Shown here: piece after piece, positions 56,042 to 64,000 of the stretch
Position numbering within the stretch: position 1 is the stretch's first letter
Layout: every line of letters begins with the position of its first letter
Source: Pseudomonas sp. G2-4
Lineage (GTDB): Bacteria > Pseudomonadota > Gammaproteobacteria > Pseudomonadales > Pseudomonadaceae
DNA length: 64,000 nucleotides
Direction: 5' to 3'
NCBI RefSeq assembly: GCF_030064125.1
Contig: NZ_CP125957.1
Coordinates: 4,768,501-4,832,500 of the forward strand
The notes under the pieces: model-generated
What the model was told of the DNA's origin: nothing
Seen by the model: only the letters and a program-made list of their open reading frames with translations
Databases searched by the model: none
Translations under genes and position numbers: made by a program

Positions 56042-57331
56042 ATGCGCGCAGAGTTGAACCAGGGCCTGATCGATTTCCTCAAGGCCTCCCCCACCCCCTT
56101 CCATGCCACCGCCAGCCTTGCCCAGCGCCTGGAAGCGGCGGGTTATCAGCGTCTTGACGAACGCGAGACCTGGGCCACCGAGGCCAACGGCCGGTATTAC
56201 GTCACGCGCAACGACTCCTCGATCATCGCCTTCAAGCTGGGCCGCAACGCACCGCTGCACGATGGCATCCGTCTGGTCGGCGCCCACACCGACAGCCCCT
56301 GCCTGCGGGTCAAGCCCCAGCCGGAACTGCAACGCCACGGATTCTGGCAACTGGGCGTGGAAGTCTACGGCGGCGCATTGCTGGCGCCGTGGTTCGACCG
56401 CGACCTGTCCCTCGCCGGGCGCGTGACCTTCCGCCGCGATGGCAAGGTCGAAAGCCAGTTGATCGACTTCAAGGCGCCGATCGCCACGATTCCGAACCTG
56501 GCCATCCACCTCAATCGCGAGGCCAACCAGGGCTGGGCCATCAACCCGCAGAATGAACTGCCGCCGATCCTTGCCCAGTTCGCCGGTGACGAACGCGTCG
56601 ACTTCCGTGCCGTACTCACCGATCAACTGGCCCGCGAACACGGCCTGAACGCTGACGTGGTGCTCGACTACGAGTTGAGCTTCTACGACACCCAAAGCGC
56701 CGCGATCATTGGTTTGCATGGCGACTTCATTGCCGGCGCGCGCCTGGACAACCTGCTGTCGTGCTACGCCGGCCTGCAAGCCTTGCTGAATGCCGACACT
56801 GAAGAAACCTGCGTGCTGGTGTGCAACGATCACGAGGAAGTCGGTTCTTGCTCAGCCTGCGGCGCCGACGGCCCGATGCTGGAGCAGACCTTGCGGCGTC
56901 TGCTGCCGGAAGGTGAAGAGTTCGTACGGACCATTCAGAAATCCCTGCTGGTCTCTGCCGATAACGCCCACGGCGTGCACCCCAACTATGCCGACAAACA
57001 CGACGCCAACCACGGCCCTAAACTCAACGCCGGGCCAGTGATCAAGGTCAACAGCAACCAGCGCTACGCCACCAACAGCGAAACCGCCGGGTTCTTCCGC
57101 CACCTGTGCATGGCCGAAGAAGTGCCGGTGCAAAGCTTCGTGGTCCGCAGCGACATGGGCTGCGGCTCGACCATCGGCCCGATCACCGCCAGCCAGCTGG
57201 GCGTGCGCACCGTGGACATCGGCCTGCCGACCTTCGCCATGCACTCGATCCGTGAGTTGTGTGGCAGCCATGACCTGGCGCATTTGGTGAAGGTGTTGAG
57301 TGCGTTTTATGCCTGTCGTGAGTTGCCGTAA
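56042..57331 (+). CDS. apeB: M18 family aspartyl aminopeptidase
   Basis: 429 residues. Zinc ligands appear in [45 protein letters not shown] and the late [14 protein letters not shown]. It removes N-terminal acidic residues from peptides in the cytoplasm. Length is normal and the start has a GGAGC site. Confidence 0.96.
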   Translation: MRAELNQGLIDFLKASPTPFHATASLAQRLEAAGYQRLDERETWATEANGRYYVTRNDSSIIAFKLGRNAPLHDGIRLVGAHTDSPCLRVKPQPELQRHGFWQLGVEVYGGALLAPWFDRDLSLAGRVTFRRDGKVESQLIDFKAPIATIPNLAIHLNREANQGWAINPQNELPPILAQFAGDERVDFRAVLTDQLAREHGLNADVVLDYELSFYDTQSAAIIGLHGDFIAGARLDNLLSCYAGLQALLNADTEETCVLVCNDHEEVGSCSACGADGPMLEQTLRRLLPEGEEFVRTIQKSLLVSADNAHGVHPNYADKHDANHGPKLNAGPVIKVNSNQRYATNSETAGFFRHLCMAEEVPVQSFVVRSDMGCGSTIGPITASQLGVRTVDIGLPTFAMHSIRELCGSHDLAHLVKVLSAFYACRELP

Positions 57332-57370
57332 CCGCCGTTAACCCTTTGGACCGGGGACGTGGTGGATACA

Positions 57371-57483
57371 TGTGGCGAGGGAGCTTGCTCCCGCTGGGCT
57401 GCGTAGCAGCCCCAAAATCTGCAATTGAATGCTTATTTTTGCCAGTGCTGCGCACTGGAGCGGGAACAAGCTCCCTCACCACA
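57371..57483. repeat. Type 2 REP pair, diverged
   Basis: Left unit GTGGCGAGGGAGCTTGCTCC is intact; the right unit carries changes (CGGGAACAAGCTCCCTCACC), so this copy is older or decaying. Confidence 0.85.
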
Positions 57484-57584
57484 AGAGTGTTCGCCTCAGG
57501 ATTGGGGGTGATGTGACCCACATCATCACAACCCGGCAAAACCCCAACTAGACTGCCCTTATCCCCCCGACAAGGCTGTCTCAC

Positions 57585-57761
57585 ATGATTTCCATGTCTT
57601 CGTTCAACGCCATGCTGGTGCCCATCATCGCCGGCATGGTCCTGCTGGCCATCGGCTTCAACTTCCGTGACAAGAACGTCGGGGTCTTTGCCATGTGGAT
57701 CGGTATGTTGCTGATCCTCGCCACGGTGTTGTTCAGGATCCTGGCCAAGCTCAACGACTGA
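57585..57761 (+). CDS. Small two-TM membrane protein
   Basis: 58 residues from ATG 57585 (MISMSSFNAMLVPIIAGM) to the TGA at 57759-57761. Two hydrophobic helices are joined by FRDKNVG. Codon use is typical of the genome and it lies between apeB and a converging regulator gene. Family and function not recognised. The upstream ribosome site is weak. Confidence 0.65.
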   Translation: MISMSSFNAMLVPIIAGMVLLAIGFNFRDKNVGVFAMWIGMLLILATVLFRILAKLND

Positions 57762-57774
57762 GCCTGAGTTCACC

Positions 57775-58506
57775 TCAAGCAGCAGGCTGTTGCTCGGGCA
57801 CGTCCACCCCGACATGGATCGCATCGTGTCGCCAGAACTCCAGGTCGCAGTCGATCAGCCGCTGGTGCTGGTCATAGTTGACCCGTGCAATCCGCAGCCC
57901 CGGGCTGCCCACCGAGACCTTCAGTGCCGCCGCCGCTTCCGGCTGGAGAGACGTGGGCACGATCTCGAATTTCACCCGGCCGTAGTGCAAGTCATAGTGG
58001 CGGGCGTACAGCTCGGTCATGGATTGGTTGAGGTCGAACTCGAGGATGTCCGGAAAGTACTGTGGGTTCAGGTAGTGCTCGACGTACAGCACCAGGCGCT
58101 CATCGATGCGCCGCGCGCGGCAGATCTGAATCACGCTGGACAGCGCCGGCAGTTGCAGCCAGGCACACACCGCTGCCGAGGCCGGTTGCAGGCGCGCCGA
58201 GATCACTTGGGTAGAAGGCACCCGCCCCTGGGCCGCGACCATCGCGTGGAAATGGCTGCGCTGCATCAGGTTATAGGCCAGGCGTGGTGGCGAGACAAAC
58301 CAGCCCCGGCGTTCCTCGCGATAGATCTGCCCCTGGGCTTCGAGCTGCAACAAGGCTTCTCGCACGGTAATCCGGGTGGTGCCGAACAACTCACTGAGCT
58401 TGCGCTCAGCCGGCAACTTGCTGCCCGGCGCCAGCAGCCCGTGGTCGAGCTGCTCTTGCAGGACTTGTCCGATGGTTGTCACCGCTTTGGTTGTCTCGAT
58501 GCGCAT
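57775..58506 (-). CDS. GntR family regulator, HutC/PhnF (UTRA) type
   Basis: 243 residues. The N-terminal winged helix has KLPAERKLSELFGTTRITVREAL (about residues 31-53), and the C-terminal UTRA ligand domain is about 150 residues. The first ATG is 58506; a TTG precedes it. A TGGACTAGACCA site lies 15 bases upstream, suggesting autoregulation. Divergent from the ABC importer operon, which it probably controls. Resembles regulators of phosphonate genes. Confidence 0.9.
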   Translation of the reverse strand: MRIETTKAVTTIGQVLQEQLDHGLLAPGSKLPAERKLSELFGTTRITVREALLQLEAQGQIYREERRGWFVSPPRLAYNLMQRSHFHAMVAAQGRVPSTQVISARLQPASAAVCAWLQLPALSSVIQICRARRIDERLVLYVEHYLNPQYFPDILEFDLNQSMTELYARHYDLHYGRVKFEIVPTSLQPEAAAALKVSVGSPGLRIARVNYDQHQRLIDCDLEFWRHDAIHVGVDVPEQQPAA

Positions 58507-58520
58507 CAACGTTACCTATC

Positions 58521-58532
58521 TGGACTAGACCA
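58521..58532. promoter_or_regulatory. Putative GntR/HutC-type operator 1
   Basis: TGGACTAGACCA differs by one base from TGGTCTAGACCA, the palindrome typical of PhnF/DasR-type regulators. It lies just upstream of the regulator gene. Confidence 0.65.
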
Positions 58533-58798
58533 GCACTGTTTCAGGGCGAAATCGATGGCGCCTCGATCCGCTTCTCATCCCTGCAAGCCTAGGCACTGCT
58601 CATGACTGGCAGATGACAGACCCGCCGAACGGTTGCTTGGCATGCCTGCAAATTAACGGCCAAGTCCTTTCAGATCAGCTGTTTAACCATGGTCTACGCT
58701 TAATTCGCAGCCAGCCAGCGCGCGCCTGACATTTCCCGGAGCAACCGACGCCGACATCAAAATGTCACAGGGCTCGCCTACATTGGCTCAGGTATTGC

Positions 58799-58810
58799 TG
58801 ACCTAGACCA
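58799..58810. promoter_or_regulatory. Putative GntR/HutC-type operator 2
   Basis: TGACCTAGACCA shares CTAGACCA with operator 1 and lies 46 bases before the importer's first gene. The rest of the 349-base divergent region shows no gene. Confidence 0.55.
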
Positions 58811-58855
58811 ACACAACCGCAATCGCAGCGTTGAAAACGCCCATAGGAGCTTCGG

Positions 58856-59923
58856 ATGAAACAGCTTTTCCTGGCATCACTGTTAGGCTCGACTATCGCC
58901 ATGTGCACCGCCGCCATGGCCGCTGACACCGATCTGAAAACGTTGGAAGCCGCTGCGAAAGCGGAAGGCGCCGTGAACAGCGTCGGCATGCCCGATGACT
59001 GGGCAAACTGGAAAGGCACCTGGGACGACCTGGCCAAGCTCTACGGTTTGAAGCACATGGACACCGACATGAGCTCGGCCCAGGAAATCGCCAAGTTCGC
59101 CGCCGAGAAAGACAACGCCAGCGCCGACATCGGCGACGTCGGGGCGGCCTTCGGCCCGATCGCGGTCAAGCAAGGCGTGGTTCAACCCTACAAGCCAAGC
59201 ACCTGGGACCAGGTGCCTGCCTGGGCCAAGGACAAGGACGGCAACTGGGCGTTGGCCTACACCGGCACCATCGCGTTCATCGTCAACAAGAAGCTGCTGC
59301 ACGGCTCCGAAGTGCCCACCAAATGGGCTGACCTGAAAACCGGCAAGTACAAAGTCTCCATTGGTGACGTGAGCACTGCGGCCCAGGCTGCCAACGGCGT
59401 GCTGGCAGCCGCCCTGGCCAACGGTGGCGACGAGAAAAACCTGCAACCGGCCCTGTTGATGTTCGCCGAAATTGCCAAGCAAGGGCGCATCTCCATGGCC
59501 AACCCGACCATCGCCACGATGGAAAAAGGCGAAGTCGAGGTCGGCGTGGTCTGGGATTTCAACGGCCTGAGCTACAAGGCCAAGATGGCCAACCCGGATG
59601 ACTACGTCGTGCTGATTCCGTCCGACGGCTCGGTGATCTCCGGCTACACCACCATCATCAACAAATACGCCAAGCACCCGAACGCCGCCAAACTGGCGCG
59701 TGAGTACATCTTCAGCGACGCCGGCCAGATCAACCTGGCCAAGGGCAACGCCCGTCCGATCCGCGCTGAACACCTGACACTGCCGGAAGAGATCAAGGCC
59801 AAGCTGCTGCCAAATGAGCAGTACAAAGGCGTGACCCCGATCAAAGACGCGGATGCGTGGGAAAAAACCTCCAAGGCACTGCCGCAGGCTTGGCAGGAAA
59901 ACGTGATCATCAACATGCAGTGA
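58856..59923 (+). CDS. ABC transporter periplasmic substrate-binding protein
   Basis: 355 residues with a signal peptide (cleaved near AMA-AD). The fold is of the iron/2-aminoethylphosphonate/spermidine class: VGMPDDWANWKGTWDDLAKLYG and IADIGDVGAAFGP-like segments, VVWDFNGLSYKAKMA. First gene of an operon with permease and ATPase genes downstream. Substrate not determined; phosphonate or phosphoester is suggested by the neighbours. Confidence 0.88.
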   Translation: MKQLFLASLLGSTIAMCTAAMAADTDLKTLEAAAKAEGAVNSVGMPDDWANWKGTWDDLAKLYGLKHMDTDMSSAQEIAKFAAEKDNASADIGDVGAAFGPIAVKQGVVQPYKPSTWDQVPAWAKDKDGNWALAYTGTIAFIVNKKLLHGSEVPTKWADLKTGKYKVSIGDVSTAAQAANGVLAAALANGGDEKNLQPALLMFAEIAKQGRISMANPTIATMEKGEVEVGVVWDFNGLSYKAKMANPDDYVVLIPSDGSVISGYTTIINKYAKHPNAAKLAREYIFSDAGQINLAKGNARPIRAEHLTLPEEIKAKLLPNEQYKGVTPIKDADAWEKTSKALPQAWQENVIINMQ

Positions 59924-59977
59924 GGCAGTAGCTCCCGCTCGGATATCCAATGAGCATCCTGCTGTGAGAACAGGCCC

Positions 59978-60081
59978 TGTGGGAGCGAGCTTGCTCGCGA
60001 TGAGCGATGACACGGTCTTGCAACTGAACCGCGTCGCCTTCATCGCGAGCAAGCTCGCTCCCACAGAAGCTCGCTCCCACA
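59978..60081. repeat. REPIN with an extra partial REP
   Basis: Type 1 REP pair at 59978-60066, immediately followed by a repeated half (AAGCTCGCTCCCAC, 60067-60080), as from a slippage or partial duplication. It separates the binding-protein gene from the phosphodiesterase-like gene. Confidence 0.9.
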
Positions 60082-60135
60082 TGGGACCTGCGGTGAATCC
60101 GAGTTTTCTGGTGTCCATCCGGAGTCCCGCTAACC

Positions 60136-60942
60136 ATGAAGCACAACGTCATCCTGGTGGTGCTCGACGGCCTCAATTACGAAGTCGCCCGGCATGCCAT
60201 GGGACATTTGCAGGCCTATGTCGGCGCAGGACGCGCAGCCCTCTACAAACTGGAATGTGAACTGCCGGCCCTGTCCCGTCCGCTCTACGAATGCATCCTT
60301 ACCGGCGTCGTGCCCATCGACAGCGGGATCGTGCACAACAACGTCTCACGCCTGTCGAACCAGCGCAGCATCTTCCACTACGCCACCCAGGCCGGCTTGA
60401 GTACCGCCGCCGCGGCCTATCATTGGGTCAGCGAGCTCTACAACGCATCACCATTCATCGCCGGCCGGGACCGTCATACCGACAATCTCAACCTGCCGAT
60501 CCAGCACGGGCATTTCTACTGGAATGACCATTACCCCGACTCGCACCTGTTCGCCGACGCCGAACACCTGCGCCAGCGCTACCTGCCAAACTTCCTGCTG
60601 GTGCATCCGATGAACATCGACGATGCCGGCCACAAGCATGGCCTCGACACCCCGCAATACCGCAACAGCGCCCGCTCGGCCGACATCAACCTGGCGGTCT
60701 ACCTGCAAGCCTGGCTCGACGCCGGTTATCAGGTCCTGGTGACGTCTGACCACGGTATGAACAACGACCGCTCCCATAACGGCCTGCTGGCCGAAGAACG
60801 GGAGGTGCCGCTGTTTGTCTTGGGTGACGGCTTCAGTCTCGATCCCACTGCCGCGCCCCGGCAGACTGAACTGTGCGGCACCGTCTGCCAGTTGCTTGGG
60901 GTTGACCACGACAAACCTTATTGCCAGGAGCTACTCAAGTGA
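60136..60942 (+). CDS. Alkaline-phosphatase-superfamily phosphodiesterase (NPP type)
   Basis: 268 residues of the type I phosphodiesterase/nucleotide pyrophosphatase class. N-terminal metal Asp in VILVVLDGLNYE (near residue 10), nucleophile probably the Ser or Thr in ALSRPLYECILTG, and metal ligands in DDAGHKHGLD and TSDHGMNND. No signal peptide, so the enzyme is cytoplasmic. It probably acts on the imported substrate, splitting a phosphodiester or phosphonate. Stop overlaps the permease start (GTGA). Confidence 0.86.
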   Translation: MKHNVILVVLDGLNYEVARHAMGHLQAYVGAGRAALYKLECELPALSRPLYECILTGVVPIDSGIVHNNVSRLSNQRSIFHYATQAGLSTAAAAYHWVSELYNASPFIAGRDRHTDNLNLPIQHGHFYWNDHYPDSHLFADAEHLRQRYLPNFLLVHPMNIDDAGHKHGLDTPQYRNSARSADINLAVYLQAWLDAGYQVLVTSDHGMNNDRSHNGLLAEEREVPLFVLGDGFSLDPTAAPRQTELCGTVCQLLGVDHDKPYCQELLK

Positions 60943-61784
60943 ACGCCATGACGCGCGGCAAATGGCTGGCAGCGTTGTGCCTGGTACCCTTCGCGATTTT
61001 CTTCATCGTGTTCCAGATCGCCCCGCTGCTCTGGGTGCTGATCAACAGCCTGGAATCGGAAGAGTTCGGCTGGGGCCTGGCCAACTTCAGCAAGATCTTC
61101 AGCTCGAAATTCTACCTGCAAGCGATCCAGCACAGCCTGGAGATCAGCTTCTGGTCCAGTGTGTTCGGCATCATCATCGCCGTGCTCGGCAGCTACTCCC
61201 TGCGCCGGGTGGATTCGCGGTTGCGCAACTTCGTCAACGCCTTCGCCAACATGACCAGCAACTTCGCCGGCGTGCCCCTGGCCTTCGCCTTCATCATCTT
61301 GCTGGGGTTCAACGGCAGCATCACGATCATGCTCAAACAGGCGGGGATCATCGAGGACTTCAACCTGTACTCGAAAACCGGGCTGATCATTCTGTACACC
61401 TACTTCCAGATTCCCCTCGGCGTACTGCTGCTCTATCCGGCCTTCGATGCCCTGCGTGAAGACTGGCGCGAATCCGCCGAGCTGCTGGGCGCCAATGGCT
61501 GGCAGTTCTGGCGACACATCGGCTTGCCGGTGCTGACCCCGGCACTGCTGGGCACGTTCGTGATCCTGCTGGCCAACGCCCTCGGCGCCTATGCCACGGT
61601 CTATGCGTTGACCACCGGCAACTTCAACGTCCTGCCGATTCGCATCGCCGCCATGGTCTCCGGGGACATTTCCCTCGACCCGAACATGGCCAGCGCCCTG
61701 GCCGTGGTGCTGGTGGCGTTGATGACCCTGGTGACCATCGTCCATCAGTTGCTGCTCAAGAGGAGCTACCATGTCTCGCGCTGA
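60939..61784 (+). CDS. ABC transporter permease 1
   Basis: 281 residues, six membrane segments, with the permease ATPase-contact motif around ESAELLGANGWQFWRHIGLP (near 185-204). The GTG at 60939 overlaps the previous stop and has GGAG eight bases upstream. Belongs to the spermidine/phosphonate-type (PotB-like) permeases. Confidence 0.91.
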   Translation: MNAMTRGKWLAALCLVPFAIFFIVFQIAPLLWVLINSLESEEFGWGLANFSKIFSSKFYLQAIQHSLEISFWSSVFGIIIAVLGSYSLRRVDSRLRNFVNAFANMTSNFAGVPLAFAFIILLGFNGSITIMLKQAGIIEDFNLYSKTGLIILYTYFQIPLGVLLLYPAFDALREDWRESAELLGANGWQFWRHIGLPVLTPALLGTFVILLANALGAYATVYALTTGNFNVLPIRIAAMVSGDISLDPNMASALAVVLVALMTLVTIVHQLLLKRSYHVSR

Positions 61785-62571
61785 ACCGGGCTCCGTCGGG
61801 CTCTATCATCGGGTGGTGGTGTACCTGCTGTTCGCCATCCTGCTGCTGCCCCTGGCCGGGACGCTGGTCTACTCCATCGCCAGCAGTTGGTCGGCCACCG
61901 TGCTGCCCAGCGGCTTCACCTTCAAATGGTATGTGCAGTTGTGGAGCGATCCGCGCTTTCTCAACGCCTTCGGTCAATCGTTGCTGGTCTGCGTCGGCGC
62001 CCTGGTGCTCTCGGTGGTGCTGATCCTGCCGCTGCTGTTCGTGGTGCATTACCACTTTCCGAAACTCGACGCGCTGATGAACATTCTCATCCTGCTGCCC
62101 TTTGCGGTGCCGCCAGTGGTGTCGTCGGTGGGGCTTTTGCAACTCTACGGTTCCGGGCCGCTGGCGATGGTGGGCACGCCGTGGATCCTGATCGGCTGCT
62201 ACTTCACCGTCGCCCTGCCGTTCATGTACCGGGCGATCACCAACAACCTGCAAGCCATCAACCTGCGCGACCTGATGGACGCCGCTCAACTGCTCGGCGC
62301 CAGCACCTTCCAGGCCGCCGTGCTGGTGGTGCTGCCGAACCTGCGCAAGGGCTTGATGGTGGCGCTGCTGCTGTCCTTCTCGTTCCTGTTCGGCGAGTTC
62401 GTGTTTGCCAACATCCTCGTCGGCACTCGCTATGAAACCCTGCAGGTGTATCTGAACAACATGCGCAACAGCAGCGGCCACTTCACCAGTGCACTGGTGA
62501 TTTCCTACTTCTTCTTCGTACTGGTCCTGACCTGGGCGGCCAACATCTTGAACAAGGACAAAAGCCAATGA
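61771..62571 (+). CDS. ABC transporter permease 2
   Basis: 266 residues, six membrane segments; contact motif LMDAAQLLGASTFQAAVLVV. It overlaps permease 1 by 14 bases and the ATPase gene by four. PotC-like partner forming a heterodimer with permease 1. Confidence 0.91.
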   Translation: MSRAEPGSVGLYHRVVVYLLFAILLLPLAGTLVYSIASSWSATVLPSGFTFKWYVQLWSDPRFLNAFGQSLLVCVGALVLSVVLILPLLFVVHYHFPKLDALMNILILLPFAVPPVVSSVGLLQLYGSGPLAMVGTPWILIGCYFTVALPFMYRAITNNLQAINLRDLMDAAQLLGASTFQAAVLVVLPNLRKGLMVALLLSFSFLFGEFVFANILVGTRYETLQVYLNNMRNSSGHFTSALVISYFFFVLVLTWAANILNKDKSQ

Positions 62572-63557
62572 GCTACGTCAGCGTCCAACACCTGCAAAAA
62601 AGCTACGCCGGCACCCCGGTGTTCAGCGACATCAACTGCGAGATCCGCAAGGGTGAATTCGTCACCCTTCTCGGCCCTTCCGGTTGCGGCAAGTCCACAC
62701 TGTTGCGCTGCATTGCCGGCCTGACCGCGGTGGATGCCGGCCAGATCCTGCTGGACGGCCAGGATATCGTCCCGCTGAGTCCGCAGAAGCGTGGAATCGG
62801 CATGGTCTTCCAGAGCTACGCGTTGTTCCCCAACATGACCGTGGAGCAGAACGTCGCTTTCGGCCTGCGCATGCAAAAGATTCAGGCCGAGGACAGCCGC
62901 AAGCGCGTGCAGGAAATCTTGCGGCTGGTGGAGCTGCAGGATTTTGCCGCTCGCTATCCCCATCAACTCTCCGGCGGCCAATGCCAGCGCGTGGCCCTCG
63001 CCCGCTCCCTGGTGACTCGCCCGCGCCTGTTGCTGTTGGACGAGCCACTGTCGGCCCTGGATGCGCGGATTCGCAAGCACCTGCGTGAACAGATCCGTCA
63101 GATCCAGCGCGAACTGGGCCTGACCACGATCTTCGTCACACACGATCAGGAAGAAGCCCTGACCATGTCTGACCGGATTTTCCTGATGAACCAGGGAAAG
63201 ATCGTACAAAGCGGCGATGCCGAAACCCTTTACACCGCACCGGTCGATGTCTTTGCCGCCGGTTTTATCGGCAACTACAACCTGCTGGACGCCGACAGCG
63301 CCAGCAAACTGCTGCAACGGCCAGTTAACGGCCGCATCGCCATTCGCCCGGAAGCCATCGAGCTGAGTCGCGGAGGCGAAGCCGATGCGCTGATCCGCAG
63401 CCACAGCCTGCTGGGCAACGTGATCCGTTACCGAGTGGAGGCCCGCGGGGTCGAATTGGTGGTGGATGTGCTCAATCGCTCGGCCGCCGACCTGCACCCC
63501 GATGGTACACGCCTGTCACTTTCCATCGATCCATCGGCGCTGTGTGAGGTAGCCTGA
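62568..63557 (+). CDS. ABC transporter ATP-binding protein
   Basis: 329 residues. Walker A GPSGCGKST (near 37-45), signature LSGGQCQRVALARSLV, Walker B LLLLDEPLSALD and the H-loop VTHDQEEAL are intact. A C-terminal TOBE-like part (about 240-329) is present, typical of PotA/PhnT-like importers. Start ATGA-overlaps permease 2. Confidence 0.95.
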   Translation: MSYVSVQHLQKSYAGTPVFSDINCEIRKGEFVTLLGPSGCGKSTLLRCIAGLTAVDAGQILLDGQDIVPLSPQKRGIGMVFQSYALFPNMTVEQNVAFGLRMQKIQAEDSRKRVQEILRLVELQDFAARYPHQLSGGQCQRVALARSLVTRPRLLLLDEPLSALDARIRKHLREQIRQIQRELGLTTIFVTHDQEEALTMSDRIFLMNQGKIVQSGDAETLYTAPVDVFAAGFIGNYNLLDADSASKLLQRPVNGRIAIRPEAIELSRGGEADALIRSHSLLGNVIRYRVEARGVELVVDVLNRSAADLHPDGTRLSLSIDPSALCEVA

Positions 63558-63589
63558 TGGCTTTGTTGATTTTGAAGAGAGAAGCAAGC

Positions 63590-64000
63590 TGATGGCCCTG
63601 GCAATTTTTGATCTGGACGAAACCCTGATCCACGGCGACTGCGCCACCCTCTGGAGCGAGCAGATGGGCCGCCTGGGCTGGGTCGACCCGGAGTCGTTCA
63701 TGCAGCGCAACAACGCGCTGATGGACGCCTACAGCCATGGCAAGCTGCGCATGGAGGAGTACATGGACTTCAGCCTGGAGCCAATGATCGGCCGCACACC
63801 AGAAGAAATCGAGCACCTGGTGGCGCCGTGGGTGGAAGACTTCATCGAGCCGATCATCTTCAGCGACGCCACCAAGACCATCGCCGAACACCGCAAGGCC
63901 GGCGACCGGATCCTGGTGATCTCGGCCTCGGGCACGCACCTGGTCAAGCCGATTGCCGAGCGCCTGGGCATCGATGAGATCCTGGCGATCGAGCTTGAAG
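63590..64000 (+). CDS. HAD-IB hydrolase (3' end outside window)
   Basis: 137 codons visible from ATG 63590, frame open at the window edge. MALAIFDLDETLIHGD holds the nucleophile Asp7 and the acid Asp9; ILVISASGTHLV is the second motif (Ser/Thr). The family (SerB-like HAD-IB) dephosphorylates small molecules. It begins 32 bases after the ATPase stop, so it is probably in the same operon and could remove phosphate from the imported substrate's product. Confidence 0.93.

Noticed and set aside
58883..60118. 411-codon frame antisense to the ABC binding-protein gene
   Set aside because: Antisense of a well supported exported protein; its N-terminus is built from a REPIN.

Overview
The window is about 64 kb of a GC-rich gammaproteobacterial chromosome. 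Gene content, codon use, scattered REP/REPIN palindromes and several recognisable gene orders (DUF485-actP next to a betaine-binding protein; lpxL/minC/minD/minE/rluA/apeB; mtnB/D/C-MFS-aroC-hydrolase-prmB) point to a Pseudomonas of the P. fluorescens group. This is inferred from family recognition, not from a search. No tRNA, rRNA or CRISPR array was seen, and most of the DNA reads as stable core genome.

Layout. 1-7.2 kb: end of citrate synthase gltA, the acetate permease pair (DUF485/actP), a betaine-type binding protein, and a hydrolase/MlaA-like pair. 7.3-9.5 kb: two less GC-rich surface-polysaccharide-type genes that look like an accessory insert. 9.6-12.5 kb: DUF808 protein, TetR regulator, a REP-associated tyrosine transposase (RAYT) flanked by REPINs, and a GlcG/HbpS protein. 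12.7-16.6 kb: the glyoxylate-to-glycerate operon gcl-hyi-glxR, interrupted by REPINs and ending at an IS110-type transposase scrap. 16.7-24.3 kb: potassium channel, sulfate-binding protein, MFS pump, small proteins, ankyrin protein, acyl-CoA synthetase, DUF3509. 24.3-34.6 kb: methionine salvage (mtnC, mtnD, mtnB) with an MFS transporter, aroC, prmB, an isochorismatase-like protein, Smr protein, folE and a glutaredoxin-like protein. 34.7-38.8 kb: aminotransferase/MarR divergent pair, NCS2 purine permease and LysE exporter. 38.9-44.3 kb: an accessory pair, a 1238-residue protein with a TcdA/TcdB-like hydrophobic pore region plus RTX-type repeats, followed by a 484-residue protein of unknown function. 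44.4-50.7 kb: urate catabolism (uraH, puuE, uraD, alc, allA, puuD) and a Tsx-like outer-membrane channel. 50.8-57.8 kb: patatin, lpxL, minCDE, rluA, apeB. 57.8-64 kb: a GntR-controlled ABC importer with an intracellular phosphodiesterase-like enzyme and a HAD phosphatase that runs off the window.

Working together. The purine genes form a near-complete route: NCS2 permease and Tsx-like channel for uptake, PuuD oxidising urate, then UraH, UraD, PuuE, Alc and AllA to urea and glyoxylate, and Gcl, Hyi and GlxR carrying glyoxylate to glycerate. Three separate promoter regions of this set (near 12.6-12.7, 36.63 and 44.8-45.0 kb) share the palindrome TTGTATACAA or a one-base variant, suggesting one regulator encoded elsewhere.

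The most interesting items are this shared operator, the pore/RTX toxin-like pair, the RAYT/REPIN system (including two distant REPINs that share almost the same spacer and a RAYT whose C-terminus is encoded by a REP), the GntR-regulated phosphonate/phosphodiester-type operon with matching operators, and paired operators in the MarR/aminotransferase promoter.
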